A stretch of 64,000 nucleotides of DNA from Gordius sp. MW1 (Eukaryota > Nematomorpha > Gordioida > Gordea > Gordiidae): the NCBI GenBank assembly GCA_964036665.1, contig OZ038527.1:20482221-20546220 (forward strand), read 5' to 3'. The position numbers and the translations under genes are program-made. Below the pieces are notes generated by a model, which was not told the origin of the DNA, did no database searches, and saw nothing but the letters and a program-made list of their open reading frames with translations. This document shows, one piece after another, positions 56,364 to 64,000 of the stretch (positions are counted from its first letter, which is position 1; every line of letters begins with the position of its first letter).

Positions 56364-56951
56364 AGTGTTGTAAAAACGGCTGGGTTATGTTTGGTCGACC
56401 ATTGGTTTTAGTCGATTAAACAGACCAAATGTTTGACCAAAAACTTTTGGTCTCTTTGTGCGACTAACCCCGCGTTCGTGATGACGCGCGAAGCGAAAAA
56501 AAGCGAAGTGAATTTTTGTGCTAATTTATCAAACTTTTCATTATTTTTCTTAATATCTTATATTCATAGTGAATATCATATATCACGAAAATAACAATAG
56601 TAAATATGAGGTGTTCATAGTGAAACCGCAGACGATTTTTTTCGCCTGCGGCAAAAAGCGAACGAAAATTAAGATACAAATCATTTTGTTCGCGCAATGG
56701 TTAAAAAATTATTTACGTTCGCTTTTTGCCGCAGGCGAAAATAATCGTCTGCGGTTTCACTATGAACACCTCATATTTACAATTGTTATTTTCATGATAT
56801 ATGATAAAATTCACGATTGAATATAAGATATTAAGAAATAATGAAAATTTTTATAAATTAGCACAAAAATTCACTTCGCTTTTTTTCGCTTCGCGCGTCA
56901 ACACGAACGCGGGGTAAGAAAAATAGACCAAAACCTCTGAGCTTTACCACT
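56364..56951. mobile_element. MITE, AGTGTTGTAAAAACGGCT type, split by a palindromic MITE
   Basis: The left part (56364-56467) has AGTGTTGTAAAAACGGCTGG, GTCGACCATTGG and TTAGTCGATTAAAC. The right part (56915-56951) ends TTTACCACT. It resembles the intact 185-bp element at 28881-29065. The 8-bp flanks no longer match. The 447-bp palindrome sits inside it. Confidence 0.6.
56468..56914. mobile_element. palindromic MITE, PIF/Harbinger-like TAA target
   Basis: A 447-bp near-perfect palindrome starts CCCCGCGTTCGTG and ends CACGAACGCGGGG, with a 3-bp flanking TAA on each side. The arms, about 200 bp each, carry GCGCGAAGCGAAAAAAAGCG and GAAACCGCAGACGATTTTTT. Only a short centre near 56680-56700 is unpaired. 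The 3-bp TAA target and GC-rich ends fit a PIF/Harbinger-type MITE, which is an inference. Confidence 0.8.
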
Positions 56952-57239
56952 GAAAATTCTGGTGCAAAAAATATGTTGGGCAAACTGCATTTTAGTCCTA
57001 CTTGGCTAGAGGCAAAGTTGACAAATACAGGTTGCACTTAAAATTTATAATTTGTGACTTTTTAAGATAGTTTGAATATATGATTATTAATATAACTAAG
57101 AATCCTTATGTTGTTAACTTATTATTTGGAGAAAAATTCAAAATAATAACTTAGGACGGTAAACCTCTGCATATTATTTTAATACCTATAAAATTATAAT
57201 GTTCTTTTTCTAATGAGAAGTTATTCAATATTTACGCAG

Positions 57240-57356
57240 TAACATCCAAGATTCCACCTATTGGTATCCGCCCGAAAGTTATTGGTCGAGACTATCAAGC
57301 TTACCCTATGGATGGGAAACGGCGGTTGACCATTTTGGCAGAACCTATTACATCAA
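57240..57356 (+). CDS. FRMPD4-like gene, exon 2 (end of WW1, start of WW2)
   Basis: Acceptor TTTACGCAG at 57239, donor AA|GTATAC at 57357, phase 2 to phase 2. It encodes residues 34-72 plus two bases: NIQDSTYWYPPESYW completes WW1 (second Trp 42, Pro 45) and LPYGWETAVDHFGRTYYI begins WW2 (55-72). Two tandem WW domains bind proline-rich ligands. The exon fits the exon on each side without any frame change. Confidence 0.85.
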
Positions 57357-58701
57357 GTATACATTTGTATTTATATTAAATCTTGCCATTTCACTATATA
57401 AAATAATTGAATTATGAAAAATTTGTAACTGCTATTCGTTAACCATACTAATTTTAACTTACAAGATTTGGATTTATTTCTTGCTACACTTTTTTACGTC
57501 TTGACACTTTGAAAAACCAATGGTTTTTAGCTAAAGCTGTTAAGGCAGGTTGTCAAGTAAGGAACGAGGATTTTAATTAATTTAATGATTTATGGGTCTT
57601 TAGATTAAATTAGATATTGTAAGATAAAATGATCGTTTATCTTGCTACGTGCGGTAGTTTTAGATTTGTAAATAAAATTACGTATACCAAAGCCTTAAAA
57701 ATGTCCTAGTATGTTCAAAAACATTGATGTATTTTTTTTAAATATTGTCACAACATAAGTTAATTTTTTTAATTATATTAAATGCATATCTATTAATTAT
57801 TTATATTGACTGATATAATTTGATTTTTAATCTAAACTTGCGCACTACATAGAGAGATAATAGACATATAACTAGCAGTGGCGTAGCTAGAAGGCATTTT
57901 TTCCCTTGGGGGGAGGCCAAACTTATATTTTACATCAATTAAATTTTTTTTCCCTATTCCCTTGTGTTATTTTTTTTCAAAGTTCACTTGAACTCATACC
58001 TTTTTAAGTCCATATTAATATCATGCCCAAATTTTTGATCTTCCCTCTTTCCTTCGACTAACATACGACAATGCCAAATTAGAAACCTGCAACGGGCTTA
58101 TATAGGTCAATCAGCCCGCCCCTTACAAATATATAAACCCTGGGCCGGATCATGGTCTATCAAAATATTAAAGGATAGACCGATTTGCTAATTATTTACA
58201 ATTTTGCGTCTTTTAATATTCGATTGTAATTCTTAATTTAGTAATATATACTTGTTAATGATGTTAATAATAATCATGTAAAAAAACTTACTAATCTAAA
58301 TTTTAAATTAGCTTACTTTATAGATTATAGATTTTTCGGTAAAGGGTATGATTGGAGTGGACTAAGTCTAAAATCTAATTAACACTTTTGAATTTGAAAG
58401 GCGCGTTGTTGATGAATGAATAGGTAATGATAAAAATATAAATTTATTTACATTGTTAATTTAATAAGCAGTGGCGTAGCTAGGGGGAGGCCCAGGGGGC
58501 CCGGGCCCCCCCAAGAGCAAAAACCGGGCCCCATGGGCCCCCCCAAGCGAAAAATCTTGGGCCCCTCCTGGGCCCCTTAAGCCATTTTCTTCATCTTAAC
58601 TAAGAAACAATATAAAGATTATTATTATTGTTTCTGAATAAAAGGTTTATTTATAATATTACAAATAAAAATAAAGATGCTGCATAAGACGACAATAAAG
58701 G

Positions 58702-58935
58702 GTGCGAAATTTTATTATTTTAATTAAAATAATTTTAACCAACTTCATGTCATGCGAAAGATCGTTCTCATTGCTAAAACGGATTAAAACTTATCTTCGT
58801 TCCACAATTGGACAAGATAGGTTATCTTCCTTAGCTTTATTGAGCTTGGAACATGACTTTATAAATGTTATTCCCCCGGAAAATTTGTTTGCAACATCGA
58901 GTAAAAGGCGTAATGAACTACTATTAAAAGACTAA
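58702..58935 (+). pseudogene. hAT transposase C-terminal dimerisation domain
   Basis: The frame encodes MSCERSFSLLKRIKTYLRST, then IGQDRLSSLALLSLEHDFIN, ending KD and stop at 58935. CERSFS.LK..K..LRS...RL..L..L..E is the hallmark of hAT transposase C-termini. The rest of the transposase, with the catalytic residues, is absent upstream. It belongs to a different hAT branch from the one at 14850-15017. Confidence 0.85.
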
Positions 58936-59819
58936 TTTTAATATTTAATGAAAAACTATCTGGGCTTTTAAACTTTTTAACACTTTTAAAATATATTAAG
59001 ATATTATTAAATTTACGAAAATTCCATCCTGGATTCAATTTTCTCACATGCTTATTGTTTAACATATCTTGCATATTTTTATGTACCACATGCACATATA
59101 AAGCCAATGATTTTCCAAAAAATAGTTTGGACACCATTTTTTCCCCTTATCATAAGTTTGATAAATTAATATTAATAACCAATTCCTGAATTTTATACAA
59201 TTGTTAACGCATCAAAACTTTCAAGGGATAAAAATCCTAAAAAAATTCATTCTGTTTGTCTTTAAACGCTAAGTTGTTCTGTGCATCTCACATCTCTAAT
59301 TTCATCTAAAATTATTAAATAAAATTTTGATTCATTTAATTTTGACAGAATATTTTTAAGGTTCATTTAGCCGTTAAATTTATTAGTTCATTTTAATTTT
59401 CAGGTGGTGTAAAGGGGGGGGGGGGGGGGGTTGTACAAATATATCTATAATATCAAGGGGCAATAACTTCTAAATACTAATTTTAATTTCATAATTAATT
59501 TTTTTTATATTTTATGTCATATGTAAGTCGCCTTTTGAGGTACTAAGCTAAAAAAAGGCTTTTAAATGTTCTCATTGTTTTCCTGATATAAATGCTGCCT
59601 GAAAATGCTGCCAATATTGCATATATAAAATTATAAAGCAATAAAATATTTTTATAAAAACTTTGTTGTATAGATTTTTTTAATTATTTGCATTATTTTT
59701 TAAAATGTCAAAGATTTCTTGTCAATATCCCCGTTCCACTTTGTACCCTTACAATTCATTTATACAAAACTTATTATACCATGTGAAATTTTCTATATTG
59801 TTTCAACTAGTGCCCTATC

Positions 59820-59945
59820 AACTCGCCGAAAACAATCTTGCCGAATTTAATGTCCCCCAGCTTAAAATCGTCCCCCATTCAACCAATCACAAAATGGAGG
59901 ACTTTTTTTTAGCTGGGGGACATAAATTCGGCGAGTCGGCAAGTT
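59820..59945. repeat. hairpin, ACTCGCCGAA arms
   Basis: ACTCGCCGAA ... CCGAATTTAATGTCCCCCAG near 59820-59862 is mirrored by CTGGGGGACATAAATTCGG then CGAGT near 59912-59936. It forms a strong stem of about 30 bp around a short loop. It may be a tiny MITE; no target duplication was identified. Confidence 0.65.
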
Positions 59946-60298
59946 AACGGGCCACCGTTTCAACTACATCACCTTGTTTTATTTATGAATAAATTTTATT
60001 TATTTTATTTTTATGCCCTATAAACATGAGGGGACATATTAGTGTGATGTTAATAGAAAAAATACACAGAGTAATAGCGGAATTTTAAGTTTGTCCAACG
60101 TTTATGAGGGAAAAATTTTAAATTGCATTTGACCCATTGTCATATTTGGGTTTTGAATTGGGGGGGGGCAAAACATAAATTTTTTTTTCTTAAGGGTGTG
60201 CGTAACAAAAAATTTTTGTCCCCCCCCCCTATTTGACCAGCTCAGCCCCCCCCCCCCCCCCCCAAGGCAAAAAGGCTAGCTACGCCACTGTTAATAAG

Positions 60299-61414
60299 CA
60301 TTAAATAAATTAAATTATTAATATAAAACATCATAAAAACACACCATTCATATTTGAGAGATAGAAAAATTATACACAAAAAAATCTATAGGATTTGTAA
60401 GGGGCTCAGCGGGTCTTTCTTATATCTCTACACGGTGTGAGCCCGCTAAGTTATATTACGACGCGTCCACTACCCGTTGTTTCATTTAAAGCAAAAGCTT
60501 GCGCCGCAATAATATACATATCATTTTTAATGAAAAATTTATATAGTTAAATAACAACAGAACTATGTAGTTAAAAACATTGCATTAAGGCTACATAAAG
60601 TTATATGGTGTATAATGAGTTTGTACCCAGTGTCAACTAATCGTTTTATAATTGAATCGCAGTTTTTATCCAAATTATATGCACAAATTAATATTTACTA
60701 GCTAGCTATGAGTTATTCATGGGCATATGCGACGCCTCCTATCCCAAAACCTTATTTTAACATTCTTCATAAATCGATTTCGCTTCCTAAATTATTGTCT
60801 CCATCTAATTCAAATACTGGCATCGCTTAAATATAAAAATGAATACACCAAATTTACTCAACTTATACTTGGCTACTTTAAACTTAGATTTTGCTCAATC
60901 TTAATTTTCTAGCTGGCGATGAGATTAGGTTAATTCATGGTTGAATGTGTAAAATTATAGTTAAAAGTAAATGGATTTAGTGCTGAGGGATTGCAATTAA
61001 TAAATCCCTTTTCAACTTCCAAAAAGTCCTTTGACATTAAGTAGTCAACATTAATATTCCCTTCACTTTGCTTATTATCATTAAAGGATGAACATTACCA
61101 TAAAGCGGCGTTAGTTGGTATTACTTTGGTTGATTAATGAATTATTTCGGAAATATGCGGCGGCAATCTTGATTGACCTTGGCGCAGGCTGTTTTTGGTG
61201 TTGGCTCTCTTAAAAGAATATGCCCTGTATAAGCTATACCATATTTACATGTAAAATAACTTTTTATGACTCAAAATCTGTTTGACGACCTTTATATATT
61301 TATGAAATATTTGGGATACTAAGACAATATACCTTTAATCTTATGACTACACTTAGCAAGTGGTGATGGACATATAGCTAAGACTCAAACATATTCATTT
61401 TGCAACAAATGTAT
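60299..61414. other. intronic DNA, nothing recognised
   Basis: AT-rich with no gene. The only repeat-like piece is the 60385-60470 scrap described under intron 2. Confidence 0.4.
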
Positions 61415-61422
61415 ATTAAAAC

Positions 61423-61855
61423 CATAGACTAGATAGACTGCTCATGCCATATGTTGCATATGATTAATTGTGTGTCAAATTTTCCTCCATTTTGAAGAGG
61501 GAACTGGTGTATTTTAACCATGTAATTTTGCCCTATAACAGTCAATTTATCTTCCTCACTAGTTTATAAATTAAAACGAACGTCAATAAATTAATTTTAT
61601 ACAAAATAGCAATTGCGCTATATTATTAAACAAACTTTAATCGCATTTTTTAATTTTTATGTATTGTGTAAATGATATTTTATGCTATTTTTGACATCTA
61701 CCCAATTCAATATTTTTTTATTTACCTTTTTAAGATTATTTAATTTGCGAAAATTACGAATTTCTATATGCTCACCACTTTAGAATGTGCCTTTCAAAAT
61801 GGTGGAAAAAAGGGTACACAATTTGTGCGTTGATGAGCAGTCTATCTAGTCTATG
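61423..61855. mobile_element. MITE, CATAGACTA family
   Basis: A 433-bp element has ends CATAGACTAGATAGACTG and the exact inverse, and a perfect 8-bp duplication attaaaac (61415-61422 and 61856-61863). The interior is AT-rich with an imperfect inner inverted repeat (CCTCCATTTTGAAGAGG / CCTTTCAAAATGGTGG). Best-preserved ends of the family in this window. Confidence 0.9.
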
Positions 61856-62543
61856 ATTAAAACATAGATTTCTATGTCATAAGTATTTTTGAAATATTAT
61901 CATCATGTGATATCACGATTCTATTACGATATAATTAGTATGACATAATGTTTAAACTTGCAAAGGTCAAACTCTTGTGAATTTTTTAGATTAAATAGTC
62001 AATATAATGTTTTAATTAACAAAAAACACTAAGCGATCGGGACCTTATATTATTATGTCAATTCGTTTAATAGGAAAAAAAATATAATGTTTGCAATATT
62101 AATGACGATTTTAAATATTATAAAGCTTTTTGAATAAAATTTATTAACAATCTAGAATTGGTATTTTACTGCGAGTAAAGTTATCATTTGCATATATTAT
62201 AAAACAAACCTACGATAAAATTAGCATTTTAATTACAAACCTAATGTATAAGCTAAATCAGGGTTTAAAATGGTTCAATAACCAGTTAAAATTGTTTGTT
62301 AAAATTAAAACACTTATCCAACTTGAATTACTATTTAAATAAAGAGACTTCCGAGGACGATATCAATTCATTTAGATTATTATATTCAATAAACGCGATT
62401 TAATAACTTGATCAAACTATATACAGCAATTATTTAAATTACTTTTTGTATATACCTAAAAACAATGTTTCTTCAAAGAATCGTTTTAAATAACCACGTC
62501 TAAATATGGGTTTTCTAAAATATTTTGAAATTTATTTAAACAG

Positions 62544-62707
62544 TCATATTCTTCGTCTTACGACCTACAACGATCCTCGAGAAGATTGCGAACCCGATGA
62601 AGAGGGCATAAAACCGCGAGATGTAGAATTGATCAAAAATCCTGAATTGGGTTTCGGTTTTGTGGCGGGGAGTGAAAAGCCTGTGATTGTTAGATTTGTC
62701 ACTGAAG
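62544..62707 (+). CDS. FRMPD4-like gene, exon 3 (end of WW2, start of PDZ)
   Basis: Acceptor TTTAAACAG at 62543, donor G|GTAAAA at 62708, phase 2 to phase 1. It encodes residues 73-127 plus one base. NHILRLTTYNDPRE ends WW2, with Tyr in place of the usual second Trp. DVELIKNPELGFGFVAGSEK opens the PDZ domain, where LGFGF (108-112) is the carboxylate-binding loop. The open frame starting at an ATG at 62506 is intron sequence before the acceptor. Confidence 0.9.
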
Positions 62708-63406
62708 GTAAAAAAAACTTAATTGATTAGAAACTTTTTTGAAAAACTAAATTAGTTTGTAATATATTTAAGGGCTGATTAAATGATTACAGTATCTTAA
62801 ATGATTGATATATGACTATATTGTCATTTGATGCAATTTACTTTCACTGGAACCCTAAGTTACATAAGCTCGCCAGTGTAACAAATGGTTTTTGCTCGGT
62901 TTTTACAAATAAAATATAATTTATATGTGGAAACATCAATGGATTTACGCCACATATATTTTAAATTTTTCTATTAATAAAAACGCATTATCAGGTCAAA
63001 ATTCTCAACAGTGTAAAATTTTTTTAAAATATATTAGTGATTTTTGTCATCATAAAGGATATTTTAGTAGATCAATTATATTTGAAAGTCAGTGAATTTG
63101 TGTAGTTATAAGAGTTTAAAGATATAAATGTTATTTTGTAAATAGGAATAGGATAGAAAAGTTTAAGTCTTATAAATAGATAATTATAAGCTAGTTTTAT
63201 AATATTGAAATATAAGAACGGGCGTATTTTGATTTGAATTAGAGGGAGAGTTTGTCTATGATTTGATTACCCCTAATCACCAATTTAAGGATGTTTAAAT
63301 GGATGTTATTTTATAATTAAATTCAAAAATCATAACCGATTTATTTTTAAGGAGGCGAAATAATAAATAATTTAAATATAAACCTCATATTTATTTATTC
63401 AATTAA

Positions 63407-63586
<180 letters not shown>

Positions 63587-63618
63587 TAATAAATCTTATA
63601 CCTGTTTTTCTATGTTAG

Positions 63619-63670
63619 AAATTGCAAGGAGAGAGTGTTATTGACAGTATGTCAACCAAGCCCAGACAAT
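63619..63670 (+). CDS. FRMPD4-like gene, exon 5 (end of PDZ)
   Basis: Acceptor TATGTTAG at 63618, donor AAT|GTAAGT at 63671, phase 2 to phase 0. Encodes NCKERVLLTVCQPSPDN, the last strand of the PDZ domain. A 52-base exon, confirmed by frame and by family similarity. Confidence 0.85.
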
Positions 63671-63719
63671 GTAAGTATATTTATTATCTAATCTAACTTA
63701 AAGATAAAAATTTAAATAG

Positions 63720-63839
63720 TCAGCCAGAAAGTCAGCATTGTTAAGCGCTTCTAAGAAGGCCAAGTTAAAGAATAAGCCATCCAGAGTACGATTCGCTGAA
63801 AGGGTCACAATCAATGGCTACCCCATGACTGGCGCAACG
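63720..63839 (+). CDS. FRMPD4-like gene, exon 6 (PDZ-FERM linker)
   Basis: Acceptor TTTAAATAG at 63719, donor ACG|GTATTT at 63840, phase 0 to phase 0. Encodes 40 residues: SARKSALLSASKKAKLKNKP, then SRVRFAERVTINGYPMTGAT. The basic SALLSA.KKAKLK..P..VRF.E block is characteristic of FRMPD proteins between PDZ and FERM. Confidence 0.9.
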
Positions 63840-63907
63840 GTATTTCTTAATAAAATTCTTTTTTCTAGAATAGTGATTGCGAACTTATATTGTAAAATTT
63901 GTTGTAG

Positions 63908-64000
63908 AATCAACCTTACGAAAGCTATGTTCATGTTATGGCTAATATTCTCAAAGTATTTTTGGAAAATGGCCAGACCAAATCTTTCAAATACGACAAT
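63908..64000 (+). CDS. FRMPD4-like gene, exon 7 (start of FERM), runs off the window
   Basis: Acceptor TTTGTTGTAG at 63907, phase 0. Encodes NQPYESYVHVMANILKVFLE then NGQTKSFKYDN, where ANILKVFLENGQTKSF is the opening strand pair of the FERM F1 lobe in FRMPD4. The exon and the gene continue past 64000. The whole seven-exon product so far is 250 residues. Confidence 0.9.

Larger units (their letters stand above)
7086..57239 (+). other. 50,154-bp first intron of the FRMPD4-like gene
   Basis: The intron begins GTATAATTT at 7086 and ends TTTACGCAG at 57239. It splits codon 34 (AA|T, Asn) inside the first WW domain. The two half-domains read LPEFWK...FYH and NNIQDSTYWYPP, and together they match the WW consensus including the second Trp and final Pro. 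That makes the join persuasive despite the distance. The intron hosts an antisense DUF229 gene and dozens of transposons. Confidence 0.75.
58469..60290 (+). mobile_element. hAT element, CAGTGGCGTAGCTAG ends
   Basis: A 1.82-kb element has ends CAGTGGCGTAGCTAG / CTAGCTACGCCACTG and a perfect 8-bp duplication ttaataag (58461-58468 and 60291-60298). CAGTGGCGTA is a typical hAT terminus. It carries the C-terminal transposase piece at 58702-58935 and several long G/C tracts. A hairpin (59820-59945) may be another small insertion. Most of the transposase is missing. Confidence 0.9.
57357..62543 (+). other. intron 2 of the FRMPD4-like gene
   Basis: 5187 bp, from GTATAC to TTAAACAG. It contains a hAT element (58469-60290), an isolated hAT-type terminus at 57876 (CAGTGGCGTAGCTAG), a CATAGACTA MITE (61423-61855), and AT-rich DNA without genes. 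GC-richer scraps at 58080-58140 and 60385-60470 (CCGCCCCTTACAAAT / ATTTGTAAGGGGC) are inverted relatives that may be the arms of an older element into which the hAT inserted. Confidence 0.75.

Noticed and set aside
62506..62543. ATG at 62506 as the start of a separate 74-residue protein
   Set aside because: The acceptor TTTAAACAG at 62543 and frame continuity with exon 2 show that only 62544 onward is coding. The upstream part is intron.

Overview
The window is AT-rich nuclear DNA from an invertebrate animal. It has spliced genes with GT/AG introns, one giant intron, and a dense and varied set of transposable elements. I could not assign a phylum. DUF229 proteins and GIY-YIG Penelope elements both fit an ecdysozoan or another invertebrate.

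Two host genes can be supported. The first is a plus-strand FRMPD4/Preso-like scaffold gene (WW-WW-PDZ-FERM). Seven exons are visible: 6985-7085, 57240-57356, 62544-62707, 63408-63510, 63619-63670, 63720-63839 and 63908 to the window end. Every junction keeps frame and the joined exons encode 250 residues. The first intron (7086-57239, 50,154 bp) splits the first WW domain and holds most of the window. The second gene lies antisense inside that intron: a two-exon DUF229 gene (24353-23096 and 22123-21465). Its last coding codons are separated from the body by a 2.9-kb inverted Penelope insertion (about 18575-21481) flanked by 29-bp direct repeats.

Region by region. 1-6984: upstream DNA with one small MITE and a candidate TATA box. 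7-12 kb: MITE fragments and a minisatellite array. 12.6-15.9 kb: a decayed minus-strand EN-RT LINE split by a hAT element. 16-17.3 kb: hAT-type MITEs. 18.5-24.4 kb: the DUF229 gene and the Penelope palindrome. 24.8-27.6 kb: two MITEs and a satellite-bearing Helitron-like element. 28.9-31.5 kb: a MITE, tandem repeats and SINE-like debris. 32.4-33.6 kb: a second LINE fossil. 33.6-36.4 kb: a Ty3/Gypsy element with identical 347-bp LTRs but a truncated interior. 37.6-38.9 kb: a translatable tandem repeat split by a GC-rich hAT MITE. 39.6-42.9 kb: a hAT-type element carrying a G-tract foldback MITE. 43.2-47.8 kb: a Helitron Rep/helicase fossil with two hAT MITEs inside it. 47.9-52 kb: more MITEs. 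52-57 kb: mostly unique intron sequence plus a palindromic MITE. 57.4-62.5 kb: a hAT element and another MITE in intron 2.

The dominant theme is hAT-type activity. At least ten insertions end in short inverted repeats and are flanked by recognisable 8-bp target duplications, most of them perfect. Several families carry oddly GC-rich or homopolymeric interiors (CCCGACCC, GGGCCGGGCC, G/C tracts) against the AT-rich background. No bacterial-type operon, CRISPR array or rRNA gene is present.
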